64,000 nucleotides of DNA, taken from contig JADLSH010000145.1 in NCBI GenBank assembly GCA_016169945.1, positions 1,116,001-1,180,000 of the forward strand, written 5' to 3'. Below, piece after piece: positions 41,701 through 52,292 of this stretch. Below the pieces are notes generated by a model. That model did no database searches and was not told the origin of the DNA. It worked only from the letters and a program-made list of their open reading frames with translations. The DNA comes from Trachythela sp. YZ-2020. Its lineage: Eukaryota > Cnidaria > Anthozoa > Malacalcyonacea > Clavulariidae. Position numbers and translations under genes: made by a program. Positions within the stretch are counted from its first letter, which is position 1; every line of letters begins with the position of its first letter.

Positions 41701-44700
41701 CATATTTATCATTTATAAAACAGCTTAATAACTCTACTATCATTCTACAAAAAACAATACTGTATGGCAAGCTTTATATTATGTGACAAATGGATGTTAA
41801 TGTTTTTATCCTACGATCATGTTATTCATCATTGTACTACCACACATAAGCGCAATATATATCGTCTAAAGTTGCCTACTTCCATATCCCCAACGACTTA
41901 ACTTTCCATAGAGCGTCTTGTTTAAATTGTATTTTTCTCACCTAGGGAATATACAATTTCTGATCAACAAATTGATTGTAAACTACGTCTTGAAATCCAA
42001 GGAGATGTAACAATCTGTGTTTATCATGGACGATCAACTCTGGGTGGTAAGGTGCAGGGGAAACTCACTTCTATTCCGATGTTTCAAATACAGTTTCATA
42101 CTGGCTTTGTGGGAGTGAAGGCGAAAAAGATGGTCTTTATTAAGTAAGTGTGTTTGCACTTTTTACCTTCATAAATCTCGGAATATACGCCGGACACACC
42201 AAAACTGTTATAACCTTATATAGGGTAAGGAGGACTTCAAACTCAATATTTGGATGAATGCTGCCCCACGCGAAACTGAAAAACTTAGTTTAACAATCAT
42301 CAAAACATAAAATGTTGCTCCCAGAACGCAGAAAATGGCATGTTAGAGGCTCTAGCTTTCAAAATGTTCAGGGGTAGGATGCTACCCAACCCCCTACGAC
42401 CTGTCAGGCCTGCAGCGCTCCGTGGTCCAAAAAATTGAGATGTATATTCGCCAAGATGAAATGTTCTATTTTACGTAGGGAAGCACCGGTGATAGATAGA
42501 GTCAGAGCACTGTCCCCGCTGAGTTACGTCTGCTACTGTAAGTCGAGGGTATTACTTAGGATGAGTGACTATCGTGCTCTGACTTTATGTACTTGAAAAC
42601 GCATGTAGGTGGAGTTGTGGTTGGGTTTCCCCCTTACCTAATTTATATCACTGCACATTCCATAAGCAATAAATAGAAAGTTTTAGCGGGCTCTAGTAAT
42701 TATGAATTTATCACAACAAATGTTATCATTGGCATTGCACATTTTTTCTGTTTATCATCACACAATTTCACTTTATCACTGCACAAATTGGTTATCACTG
42801 CACACTAGAATTAGCTTTCTCCTGTGCTACAAGGATATCTCTCCAGGTTCTCCGCTTTTCCTCCATCACAAAAGCTGTGCTCCGTGATCAGATATGGGTC
42901 GTATGGTCGGTGCCAAAGGCGCCCTAGGCAAAGATGATTAACACCTTTTCATATCGAGTTTCTTGTTTCTATATCTAGAGAGGACATTGATGTACTTGAT
43001 GCGAATAATGTGAATAAGTTTGCTGAAAATTTCAACCTTACACTGGATGTTTCTGTTGATGAGAATCATTGTAATGATGTGACTTATGTCTGGGATTCTG
43101 GACCGAATGAAAAAGCAACAAGACAATTGTTGTTTACAACATCTGAAGAATATCTACAATGTCAGGAGGATTTTGGTATGTTTATATTATTATATACATA
43201 ATAATAAGTTCTTGATTCTCATTGGCTAACTGTGTAACCCAGGGGTCTTCAAACCATGGGTCGCGACCCAAAATTGGGTCGCTAGCACACCCTCGAAGGT
43301 CGCAAGGCTTGTCTTGGGTCGCAATGCTTGTCTATAGGGTCGCGAACTTACACTAGTAAACTTTACAAGACGAGAGATCAAGTGATAAGATGCACATATT
43401 TACATATGAATATTTCCTTGCGTTTGTTCAAGCTGTAATAAAAATAATAATGTTTCAGCACTCGACTATATTCTTGATTCAAATTTTGGCAGTGTTCAGG
43501 GTCGCGGGACACCTATGAAGCTTGGGTTTGGGTCGCCGAAAAAAAGGGGTGAAGACCCCTGGTGTAACCAATCAAAGGCAGTTAAATCTTAAACCAGTCG
43601 TATTCTACACACGTAAAAATCTCACATCTTGTCAACAAGATGTGTTCGCAACAGACTTGTAGCAAGCTTTTCAACAAGTTGAAACAATGTTGTCATTTCA
43701 TCAAGTTGCTACAAGGTTGTCACTCACAACTTGTTAACAAGTTGAACGAACAAACTTGTAGCAAGTTGTCAATAAGCCGTTGAAAACTTGTCAACAAGCT
43801 GGGAACAAGCAATGCGAATACATCCTGATAACAAGTTGTTGAAACAGCATTGATACAAGTCTGCTGCAGGTTTGTCACAACTTGTGCGCTTTTACCGTGT
43901 GTGTAGTAGCTTACATTTGCCAATGTTGTGCGGAACCGAGTAGATTTAAGAAATGGTTCATGATTTGGCGTGCTTCATATCGAGGTATGGAGCTGAAAGT
44001 TGGGAAAACAGGAAAAATAATAATAAGAGACGTTAGCTAATGAGATATTTTCATCAATTGACCGACTAGCGCTTTTCAAAACTTGTTGAAAACAAAGAGA
44101 CGTAAAATTATAGGAGTCTGTTATGGTGATGGATAAATTTGGTCAAATATTTAGTATTTTGTTTCCTCGATGTCGGAAAATATTTTGCATTTCATATTTA
44201 TATGTTCTGTCGTTTGCAACTTAGCATGAACAGACACAGATAAAAACATTGTCTTTTCTCACATGAAACTTCAATGTTTGCAACGAACAATTGAAGGTTT
44301 CAATCAGCTCAGCCAATCACCGTGAATGACATGCAGGCTACCGCGAAGCTGCTTAAACGTAATTGGCTGATCAGATCACGTGATGTGCAAACGACGGTAT
44401 GTATACTTTTTCCAAAATTGTTTTTATTTTGTCATTAGTTTTAGGTGATGATCGTGAGATGAGTTATAGAGAACAGTTTGAGCTGGATAAAAAATCAAGA
44501 CATGCAAACACTGAAACGGTTAAGAAATGCTCCGCGAGGACGGATAACGAGCGCTCAGTAAATGAGGAAAGAAAACCTGGTCCAAGTTCAGTAAATAAGA
44601 AAACTGAACGAAAACCTGGTTCATTTTTCCAGAATCTTGATTGGCAAGGCGAGGACGAACCTCTGAAGGAAAGTAGTGAAAGTGATGAGGAATGGGATGC

Positions 44701-47700
44701 ATTACGAAGTGGAAACACTCAAAATGAATCAAGTTCTGGCGCACCAAAAACGTTTGATTTCTTTAGCGAACGTGAACCACAAGGAAACAATAATGAAGCT
44801 AGCTTTGATTTGTTTAACCTTAGAGATGAACAACCTGATCACGTGACTAATGATACAAGTGAGGACTTGTTAGGACTTTCGGAGGATAACAAAGGTCATA
44901 CAGGGGAAACTCAGGATCCTAGTCCTAACCTACCATCACCACGACCTCGGAAAGGTACAAGACATTCAAGTTTAGGTGAAGAACAATTGCAGTCTGATTT
45001 TGATTTATTAAACCTGTCAAGTCATTCTAAAGAAGATTCTGCGGTTGATCTACTTGGACTAAACAGTCCTGGTATGAAGAGAAACAAAAGTGCAGATGAT
45101 ATATTTAATACATCTCCTACAGAAAATAAAGTTTCAGACGATATTTTTGCAGATCTTCGTTCAAACAACGCAACTTCATCAAATACAACTACAAGTAATC
45201 CACCTCAATCAAATTCCTTTAACCCGTTTGCTGGTGGTAAAGCTAAGAATGTCGATCTTTTTGGTGGCTTCGAAACCACTAAATCTGGATCTAGCGGTTC
45301 AATCTTAACACCGCATGTTAATACTTCGTGGAATCAAAGTACTTCGGCTTCACAGAAAACGACAAGCAGTGATCCGTTTGCAGATTTAGGAGGCCTGGGC
45401 TCTAGCAATGGTTTTGGTAATTTTAACGATAATGCCCAGCCTACGAAGAAGTCCCCCTCACCCACCCCTCCATCAAGGCCCACACCTTCACCCACACCCA
45501 CCACACAACAGAAATATGGACAAGGTTTTCAAAATGGCTCGGGCGGGAAAGCAAGTCCAAAAGTTCAGAAACCAAATTACGCTCCAAGTTATTCAACTGC
45601 AGGAGGTTCAGTGTTTGGATCCTACGGTCTACGAGATGATTATGGTAAATTCTTCTTTTTATATTTTCCTCAAGTTTCAAAACCAGCAAATTACCAAGGT
45701 AGTCACGTGGAAACTAAATCAAAATAATTTTTTCATCCACATTCTTTCCATGTGACTTCCTTTGTATCTTTGTGAAAAAAGCGACATGTTTAAAACAGGG
45801 GGTACTTGGAACACTTTCTAAACCTCTCCTGGTCCTAGATATTGTAACTGAACATAAGTATTTTAGACCACGTCCAATATGCAACTAATTTATATGAGCT
45901 GTGTTTGCATATGGCCAGGAAGTAGAAAAGATATTTCAAAATATTTCGCCGGGGCCGATGTTCACTATTCACGTTTTGACTAATATATTCATGTTATTCC
46001 TGTCGTTACAGTCAATAAACCTGTTAAAAAGGACGAGTTCAGTGATATATTGAATTCCCATGGTTTTAAACCGTCATCAGAAACTGGACCTAGTACAATA
46101 AATTCATTACGTAAGCAAGACGACGCTGAGGATGATCCCGTCAAGGCTAAGGTTAGTGAAACTAACAATACTTGTTTGATTATGCAATGACTGTAGTAAT
46201 GAATGTGTTTTAAACAACTGTCATACCGTTATTGATCCAGTGTTACTACAGCAGGAAACCTAAACTAAACTAACTTTATTTATACTGGATAGCTCTATCA
46301 GTTCTAAATTGTTCTCAGCAGATGTCCAGTAAGAGTCATCCTTAAGTAAGGTACAGGAGAAACTAGAGTATCCGGAGAAAACCAAGCGTTATTTGGTAGA
46401 ATCAAACTGGAAGTGCTCTCTCACATGCGACTGAGGTGAAACATAACTATCAGACAACTGCGTATTGCCAGAATCAAACCTCGCCGTCGCAGAGGGGAAA
46501 CATAATCAGACAACTGCATATTGCCAGAATCAAACCTCGCCGTCGCAGAGGTGAAAATCACGTACACTGACCCTTGCGCCATCACCAAGGCACTTACATA
46601 TAAGCGCTCTGGCCACCGCCGACTTTTACGATTCAGATGACTTCTAGTGCCCATGTAGGGAACCCCTAACTGGGTGGGATATTTGTTCGTCGCATGCCTC
46701 AGTCATCAGAACACGGCACTCATCAATTGAGAGAGAAAATACAAAGATGTAATTTTACTAAGTTCTATAGAAGTTCTTACACCTGCATGCAACAACGTCA
46801 GGCCAATATAACGTATTATTTACAATATTGACGTTTACTCGCTGCTATTTATGTTTCTAGATCCGTAGTTGGAGTGATGGCAAAAGAAAGAATATTCGTG
46901 CTTTGTTGTGTTCACTGGATACTGTGTTGTGGGAGGAAGAGAAGAGATGGAAGAAAGTTGGTATGCATGAGTTGGTCACTGCTGATCAGGTGAGTCCTGT
47001 GTTTGCATGTGCTTGTAAATAGATCGACCATTCTATTGATAAACGATAAATTGACCAACGATATTGTTGAATGCGACCTGGCGACTGTAATTGTCCCTGC
47101 ATCTGTATTCTGAAGCTTTTCTTATTTGTTCAGGTGAAAAAATATTACAAAAGAGCAGTTCTGTCTGTTCATCCAGATAAGGTAAATATCTAAGCTTTCT
47201 TCCGCACTCGGTATTCGTGTTGACCATCATGGAGATGTCTATCAATACTAATAGAGTTGCCCACCATCTGCTGCACTGTCACATTTACTGAAACCCACCT
47301 TTTGAAGGAGATACCTATTCTATTCTATTCTATTCTATGTTCTCGCAAACTAGAACAATTGTAACTGGACATGTGAGTTATCCGAAGTTGTAAAATGGGT
47401 ATAACAAGCGTTAGCTAAATCCGTCTATTTCTCAATCTCCGTTTTATTATACCTGTATAACGTCGAATATTTGTCAATCTGGGTTTGGTAGAAAACGCGG
47501 GGTGCGGGGTTTGCGATATTGTGAAAATGTATATATCTTTTCCTTGCGAATTATTAACAATTATTGGATGAGGCGGAGCAGGATATCGATAATTATTCAG
47601 ACCAAGGTCAACGTTATCTGCCGAAGCGAAGCTGAGGCGGATAACGTTGACCGAGGTCTGAATAATTATCGTTATTATATACACAAGCTCTGGATATGAG

Positions 47701-48630
47701 GTATTCTGCAATCTGATTGGTTCTCTACTGGCAGGATATTAGCTCACATCCTGCTAGTAGAGAAAAGTAGAGAAATGGCTGGCAGATTTGGACATTAAAT
47801 GAAGAGGAAATTCAAGTTTTACATGAAAAAAGTAAGCCAAAATGTTCTGTTCATATCCAGAGGTTGTGTATATAATAAAACAGTTATTCTACTTACTTTC
47901 GTCGTATATGACTGATAGAGCGACTCGAGTTCGTAGAATAACTGTTAAATATCCTGCGTAAGCCGAATTCAATAATTGTTTTATTATTCATTTTGTAACA
48001 TGCATTGACGAATAGAACAAGCAAATATTGAAAACAAAGATTTTATTACTGTTCATAAATATCAATACAGAAGAAATATGAGACAAAACAAACTTCAAAA
48101 TTTCCCGCTTATTTGTAATTTTATGCGATATACCGCTGGAATATTCCGGGCGCCGTCCAATTATCTCTGCAGATTACTGTATCCGCTGAAAAATAGCGCG
48201 GGAACCGGCAGATATCGATAATAATTCGCAAGTTTTTAGCCAATGAGAAAACGATAACACAGTACAATGAATAATAATCTGCTTTAACGGATGCATTCCG
48301 GCATGTTTTTTAATAATTCGTAGGCATATATTGGGCAAAATTCTTAATTCCAAAAAAATATTAAAAAATTAAAATTCAGTAAATTCGCAACTTCACCCGC
48401 ACCCCGACCCCGCGTTTTCTACCAAACCGTTAATCGGTACATTCCTAAATTTAATCACAAAGTCAGGGTATGTCATCACTTTCTCTGTTTGTGTGTTTGT
48501 TAAAAGTAATATTTTTATTTTTATTCAGCTTATTGGCACTCCACAGGAACATTTAGCAAGAGCAATTTTTATTGAATTAAATGAATCATGGACAGCGTTT
48601 GAAGAAAGTGGCTCAAAGTCGCTTTATTAA
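26738..48630 (+). CDS. GAK: Cyclin-G-associated kinase / auxilin, complete, 24 exons
   Basis: Exons: 26738-26861, 26988-27049, 27130-27189, 29517-29631, 30332-30474, 30645-30770, 31200-31289, 31685-31820, 33595-33701, 34199-34244, 34521-34629, 35793-35842, 35973-36112, 36586-36708, 38102-38247, 40108-40221, 40616-40696, 41946-42143, 42979-43175, 44445-45644, 46012-46151, 46861-46989, 47134-47181, 48529-48630. All introns are GT-AG with matching phases. The joined frame is 3786 nt, 1261 residues, close to vertebrate GAK (about 1310). Order: NAK-family Ser/Thr kinase, PTEN-like domain, C2 domain, long disordered clathrin/AP2-binding region, C-terminal J domain. GAK phosphorylates clathrin adaptors and, through its J domain, recruits Hsc70 to strip clathrin from vesicles at the trans-Golgi and plasma membrane. 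The start was chosen because [14 protein letters not shown] parallels the GAK N-terminus. The acceptor of exon 5 could be three bases later (one residue fewer). Confidence 0.95.
27720..28112. repeat. Minisatellite, GTCCATATGGGTGAAT units (GAK intron 3)
   Basis: About 24 units of 16-17 bp in three flavours (GTCCATATGGGTGAAT, GTCCATATGGGTAAAAT, GTCCATTTGGGTGAAT), partly arranged as a roughly 50-bp higher-order unit. The array lacks stop codons in several frames, so the long predicted frames across it are artefacts. Confidence 0.95.
28979..29090. repeat. 15-bp minisatellite (GAK intron 3)
   Basis: About 7.4 nearly perfect copies of TTTGCCATGGCTAGC, followed by unique sequence. A short inverted repeat (AGCAGCTTGATGCTG, then AGCTGCTATAAGC) lies just downstream at about 29125-29170. 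Confidence 0.95.
29685..29880. repeat. Dispersed repeat copy (GGATAGCT family), GAK intron 4
   Basis: Contains CTGGATAGCTATATC, GGTGTTACTACATGAAGGAAAC and GTGTTACCGCAGGAGGAAAC, matching the family at 9515 and 12390 and the copy at 46230-46400. Confidence 0.6.
30060..30275. repeat. C-rich minisatellite (GAK intron 4)
   Basis: About 12 variable units of CCAACACCTCCCCCC. The minus strand is G-rich with repeated runs of five to seven G, so G-quadruplex formation is plausible. It ends about 60 bp before the exon 5 acceptor. Confidence 0.9.
31380..31517. mobile_element. Harbinger-like MITE (GAK intron 7)
   Basis: 138 bp with imperfect terminal repeats (AGCCATGTTTACACT on the left, complement of AGTGTGAACACGGCT on the right), flanked by TTA on both sides (31377-31379 and 31518-31520). 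A TTA duplication is typical of PIF/Harbinger-derived MITEs. Confidence 0.7.
32321..32480 (+). mobile_element. tRNA-derived SINE (GAK intron 8)
   Basis: The head resembles a tRNA with A box (TAGCTCAGTTGGTTAGAGC) and B box (GGTTCAATTCC), in plus orientation. The acceptor arms do not pair cleanly, and a CACGCCTG insertion disturbs the anticodon region, so it is not a functional tRNA. After the head comes a body with the hairpin AGTTGC-ATTTTTC-GCAACT and GGCTAGGTC. No poly(A) tail is seen; the 34-bp minisatellite begins at the 3' end. Confidence 0.75.
32477..33199. repeat. 34-bp minisatellite, 21 copies (GAK intron 8)
   Basis: Exactly spaced 34-bp units (ACATGTTAGAAGTCAGATTT start), 21 full copies plus a partial. 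Units differ mostly at two positions (GTCAG/GTTAG and GTAGA/GTATA). Confidence 0.97.
34698..34962. repeat. 16-bp minisatellite (GAK intron 11)
   Basis: About 16 copies of CAGGGGGTTGAGACAC (the first few have GATACAC). It starts 70 bp after the exon 11 donor. The minus strand encodes a repetitive open frame with no biological support. Confidence 0.97.
35150..35395. repeat. Composite minisatellite TTGTCCCAAGG (GAK intron 11)
   Basis: Alternating units built from TATATTGTCCCAAGGTTC and either CCAAGG or TACATGTTCAAAC, giving a higher-order period of about 60 bp. Three overlapping plus frames through it are artefacts. Confidence 0.9.
36290..36550. mobile_element. Long-hairpin MITE (GAK intron 13)
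   Basis: 261 bp that fold back almost end to end. Each arm is about 108 bp, starts TAGAGAACTTTAGATTTGAC and contains CGAGATTCGTTGTTTG. It is flanked by TTAT on both sides (36286-36289 and 36551-36554). It ends only 35 bp before exon 14, so its insertion point is within reach of the branch point and pyrimidine tract. Confidence 0.85.
37000..37970. repeat. 83-bp satellite-like tandem repeat (GAK intron 14)
   Basis: About 11 near-identical 83-bp units (start CTTACTGTAAGTTTAGTTCA), with two shortened units near 37090-37160. Each unit contains a GTAAGT-like donor string (CTGTAAGTTT) and a TTTATCACAATC run. Confidence 0.95.
38945..39708. mobile_element. Inverted-repeat element, GACCGGTCAT ends (GAK intron 15)
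   Basis: 764 bp between inverted ends that both read GACCGGTCATTAAATATGGA and continue as a GAGAGGGG-rich purine stretch for about 40 bp. No transposase frame. A related end is seen at 3361. No clear target duplication. Confidence 0.8.
41106..41267. mobile_element. Short inverted-repeat MITE (GAK intron 17)
   Basis: 162 bp with imperfect terminal repeats of about 60 bp (AAACTGT...GTTTTGCTC...TACCTGAAAAAG on the left, mirrored on the right) and an inner mirrored CGAAGGGC/CCTTCGTC block. Target duplication not clear. Confidence 0.75.
43240..43561. mobile_element. hAT-type MITE with exact 8-bp duplication (GAK intron 19)
   Basis: 322 bp, ends CAGGGGTCTTCA on both strands, flanked by GTGTAACC at 43232-43239 and 43562-43569. 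Internal GGGTCGC-type motifs repeat. The CAGGGGTCTTCA ends plus an 8-bp duplication fit hAT (Charlie-like) MITEs. Confidence 0.9.
43605..43906. mobile_element. MITE rich in CAACAAGTTG palindromes (GAK intron 19)
   Basis: Ends CTACACACGTAAAA and, inverted, CTACACACACGGTAAAA. The interior is a series of degenerate copies of the palindromic CAACAAGTTG/CTTGTTGAC motif, at least ten of them. Similar motif-rich DNA occurs at 49240-49480. Confidence 0.7.
44445..45644 (+). other. GAK: GAK exon 20: disordered clathrin/AP2-binding region
   Basis: One 1200-nt exon, residues 723-1123, Ser/Asp/Asn-rich and low in hydrophobics. Adaptor and clathrin motifs visible: clathrin-box-like DLLGL (863-867), FDLLNL (908-913) and VDLLGL (923-928); NPF (982-984), an EH-domain ligand; DLFGGF (993-998); DPF (1032-1034), an AP2 appendage ligand. 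A Pro-rich stretch spans about 1059-1075. In the family this part recruits clathrin and AP-2/AP-1. If unspliced, the frame stays open 83 nt past the donor at 45645. Confidence 0.9.
46230..46650. repeat. Dispersed repeat with internal 55-bp duplication (GAK intron 21)
   Basis: The first part (CCAGTGTTACTACAGCAGGA, CTGGATAGCTCTATC) belongs to the GGATAGCT family. The second part holds two tandem copies of a roughly 55-bp unit (CAGACAACTGC...CCTCGCCGTCGCAGAGG at about 46450 and 46505). Confidence 0.65.
47482..48428. mobile_element. Nested MITE complex (GAK intron 23)
   Basis: Outer ends read GGTTTGGTAGAAAACGCGGG and, inverted, the same at 48409-48428. Inside lies a hairpin of 33-bp arms (47585-47618 and 47639-47671, around TTATTCAGACC). 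This is followed at 47655-47950 by a copy of the TATACACAAGCTCTGGAT/CTCGAGT family that also occurs at 17745-18221, with its MAGRF-coding segment on the plus strand near 47775. No transposase. At least two insertion events are stacked here. Confidence 0.75.
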
Positions 48631-51280
48631 AAAACTAGTAATAATTAGGTATATTAGACGATATGAAATTATTAAACATGGGATATTTTAGTGTGTATGG
48701 ACCAAATGGTCGCACCAAAGTTACCATGCAAGACGGTGTCGAACCGAGTTTTTGGAAAGTTTCTCCAAGTTAACTACAATCCTTTTTAAAGATTCAAAAA
48801 CGACGATCTCAAGTAACTAAGGAAGAGCTCATGAAAATCAGTGTTCATTCTGGCTTGCTTGCTCAATTTTCTAAATTATTTTAAGTCAGCTGCTTGATAC
48901 AATTGCACGCTTATAACAAGCAAACTAGTTAATGTAATCCAAGATATGAAGTTATTCAAACTCAAATTTGATGGATCCAAACCGCTTATGAACCTAACCG
49001 TAAGTCCGTAACGCACAGACAAGTGTTGGTCTATAACTGCATATTTATAGCAAAAGCAATCGTAATCAAGTATATAGAGCCGGGACTATAGTACCCTAGT
49101 TCCTGTATCTAGCACATGTCAATATTGTGCAAGTCGCTGATATGTTAATGTGAGTTTGAGAATAATTTTGCTAATATATATATAACTCTGGATGGATTGC
49201 TTGTGTTCTTTGCAAACAGTTTTACGTCCAAACTCGATTCTCTTTTGTAATGTTTTGTACAACCGGCCCCGGTTGATTTCATCAGCCGTGTTACAAGTTA
49301 TTCCAACAAGTCTGATACGATCTGGACTTAACAGGTTGCTGCCAGATTGTTATGTCAACCTCCTTTGTTACGAGCAAGCTGCAGCAGACCTGCTGCAACA
49401 ATTTGTAACAAGGCTGACAAAGTTTACAGCCTGGTAACAAGGTGTCAACAACTTGCTCACAACGTCAATGACTTCTCAGAACAGTTGGATAATCTGTACT
49501 TGTTCAGCCTGGTTTGCATTAAATCTCAACAATCGCTATAGCAAAAATCGCAACAAACGTATTCCCTGCGACTTTATCGCAGGAGTCTTAGTTATCGCTG
49601 CAACTCACATTTCCATTAAATCGCAGTTTCTCTTCTATTTCATGTTTCCATAAAGTCAAAAAAGTGATGTTCGTTACTAAACCTCAGCGAGCGCATAACG
49701 TTACTAGTCTGTCGCGCATTTTGGTTCAGTGCCGTCGGCAGCAAATTGTTATTAGGGGGCCGAATCTAGGGGGATTTGGGGGCAAGCAACAACAGGGAAA
49801 TTTTGCATTTTTGAAGCCTCAGAAGTGCATTTTCCGTGCTTCCTGAGAGGATTTTTAATAAAAATTGTGAAGTTCCTACAACCTAAGAATTCAAGGTTTT
49901 TAACGCACTTTTTACAAGCTCATGTGCTCCGTATACAATTACAAGCGTCAGTGAATTAGTTTTGTTCCTTTTGACATATCACATGTGATATATATATAGC
50001 GGATGTGAAAGTAACGACAAACTATTACAGATGAGTTCATTGTAGCTGGCTATGCAAAAAATAGGTACGCAAAACGTACATGTATCAGCGCCAAGTGTTG
50101 ATCTATGTTTATTGTAGCAGGTGTTTAGTCGCTGTTATATCGCTGATGTTGTGCTTGTTGAAGTTATTTATATTGGAGTGGTTGTGGCATAGTTGGTAGC
50201 TTCAATGAATAAAAAGGAGGCCGTCCCCCACCTTTTGAACAAATAGTTTGTAAGACAAAGCTTAGTTTATAAAAGGATATTTGTGGTAAATTGAGTAAAA
50301 ACTACTCAGATAACTAATTTAAGAACTTGATCTGTGAACAGAGAAAAATGCCGAAAATTTTCGATGTATTTACTTCTGAAACGTTTTCAGATGATATACT
50401 GCCTGGCGATCTTAGATAACATAATTTGCGAGGATTTGACTATGTTTTCAAAAATATCATGCAGCCATATGAAATTTAACAACACCCACTAAATTTAATT
50501 GTATTTATGTTCATTACAATGAAATTTAACCACTGTGGAATACAAAATATTCGCTGCAGTAGCAAGACAAATTATATGCAGTCGGAATCTTTAGACGATA
50601 AAATAGCCATACGAATTGGAATGGTGTTACAAACACCATTTTTTCAAACTATATTTCACGCCACACCCACGGTTTAATAATCATCGTGAAGTAAGTTTTC
50701 AAATAATGTTCGCATTCGCTTCAATGAATATACCTTGACTCGTCGTTGTACGGACGATCTTAAATTTATATAATTTATCTAAGATTGAGCTAGAATTGAG
50801 CAAGTTTTAAAAATTATATATCTGGATTTGTGATAACAATTTGCATGCACTAACCTGCGGTCGGAAGGCGACACGAAGTCAAATTTTACTTGTTAATTGA
50901 ACATATTCGCTACAGCAACCCAAGTTACATATAGTCAGAATCCTTAGACGATATTAAAGAAAGCTGAAAGCCAAATAAAATTTGAATATTTTCGGTAGAA
51001 CAAATATTTCAAGTGTACACAATTTATCCTTCTTGAAAACCGGAATATATTATTTTATATTTCACGTATATTTCTTTGAAATTTGGCCAAATTTCATGTA
51101 TGTTTTTGATATTCTTCGAAAGACGCCATCTTGTTTTAAAGCTGTTCTAGCGTGCGAACAGGTCAAAACAAAGTAATTACGTAATTTCACAAGAAACTGT
51201 GGTTAACTTACAGACGCGATAGCATATATCAGCGCTAGCGCTGATACAAAAATAGAGAGAGTATGAAAAGAAGTACAATC
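48631..51280. repeat. 3' flank of GAK, repeat fragments, no recognised gene
   Basis: Candidate poly(A) signals (AATAAA) occur at about 49855 and 50208, but the true 3' end is unknown. 49240-49480 is rich in TGTTACAAG/CAACAAG motifs like the MITE at 43605. 50547-50605 and 50905-50960 are direct repeats (GTCGGAATCTTTAGACGATA-like). 50695-51020 resembles the core of the foldback element at 7300-7470. No exon is supported. Confidence 0.45.
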
Positions 51281-51284
51281 CTGG

Positions 51285-51338
51285 ACTGGATGAGCAAATT
51301 ACTGCCATGGGCCGTCGGCAGTAATTTGCTCATCCAGT
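51285..51338. repeat. Perfect 22-bp hairpin with 10-nt loop
   Basis: 51285-51306 and 51317-51338 are perfect reverse complements (ACTGGATGAGCAAATTACTG start). Such a compact perfect stem could be the remains of a MITE or a small hairpin RNA. No other evidence for transcription. Confidence 0.6.
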
Positions 51339-51936
51339 TTGAAATTTTAAAATTTACCGACCAAGTTACTTTCAAATTCTACGTTTGATTAATGGAAACC
51401 AGGTTTTACAATTTGTTTTCAGAGCTGCAACATATTTTGCGTTTTACATGGGTAGACAGAAGAGAAATGTTGCACATCTATCGCAATTCACATATGTGTT
51501 CACAACCATGAGTGGCGTGCTGGCAGGGGGGGGGGACATGGCCCGGGCGCCAAAACATAAATGGGGCGCCGAAATTGCACAAAATCACACAAAAGCGCTA
51601 GTCTAAATTGGAATTTTGTCAGATCCGATGAGCCAACGAGAGAAAAAGAGTTTGGGGTTGTTAATGATTGATACAGTGTTGTTTATCTGATAAAACTTTA
51701 TCCGATAAATATTAGTGATTTCCGATAAATGATTAGTGATAAATATTAGTGATCAATGTTGGCTATCGCAATATCGCATTACTACCGCACTGCCCCATTG
51801 ATCTTAGTATATATCAGTGCACTGCCCAAGCACTGTTCAAAGGGCTAGTACGTGCGCTTCTGTTATTCGGAATACGACTTATACCAGGATTAAAAATTAA
51901 CCAGTCTACCTACAACTACAAGCATTACTGTCCAGT

Positions 51937-52292
51937 CAGGCCCGTACTCAGAAAATTATCCAGGGGGGGTGTAAGGTGGTTTCAACCGACTGCCAAACGA
52001 ACTTGTACCGACTACTTAAAATGTTTGTTGTCATAAAAATTTTCCCGGACTACTAACGTTGTTATATTACTATATAACCAATAAATACGTTTGTTCCTGC
52101 AAAAACATTTACTTGCTAAAAAAACCCAAACCTTTTTCTATTCTTTGTGCCGACTTGCTTTGTGCCGACTTGTTTTGTGCCGACTTGTATTGTTTTGTGC
52201 CGACTCAAATCTCGCTTCTGCCGACAAAATCTCCAAATACAATTTATGGGGGGGTGTGACACCCCCCAAACCCCCCCGTAGATACGGCCCTG
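51937..52292. mobile_element. hAT-type MITE, first copy
   Basis: 356 bp, ends CAGGCCCGTA and, inverted, CAGGGCCGTA. Flanked by TGTCCAGT at 51929-51936 and 52293-52300. Four tandem GTGCCGACTTG-like units (52148-52205) lie inside, and the right end is a G/C-rich palindrome (GGGGGGTGTGACACCCCCC). Confidence 0.85.

Larger units (their letters stand above)
34521..43175 (+). other. GAK: GAK exons 11-19: PTEN-like and C2 domains
   Basis: Residues about 375-723. The PTEN-like part starts near [11 protein letters not shown] and includes [20 protein letters not shown]. The would-be phosphatase loop, split by intron 14, is C476 followed by QDGKLT. The sixth position is Thr482 instead of the Arg of the PTP C-x5-R motif, and the residue before Cys is Gln rather than His, so catalysis is not expected. 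Vertebrate GAK and auxilin also lack this Arg. The C2 part follows ([34 protein letters not shown]) and in the family binds membrane phosphoinositides. Confidence 0.9.
46012..48630 (+). other. GAK: GAK exons 21-24: linker and J domain
   Basis: Exon 21 encodes a conserved auxilin linker ([12 protein letters not shown]...INSLRKQDD). Exons 22-24 encode the J domain. [17 protein letters not shown] is the first helix, [16 protein letters not shown] carries the HPD triad at 1225-1227, and the end is [22 protein letters not shown] is required to stimulate Hsc70 ATPase. The stop TAA is at 48628-48630. Intron 23 carries a nested MITE of about 950 bp. Confidence 0.93.

Noticed and set aside
47310..47340. 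Pentanucleotide TATTC run as a meaningful feature
   Set aside because: Ordinary microsatellite of about five units.
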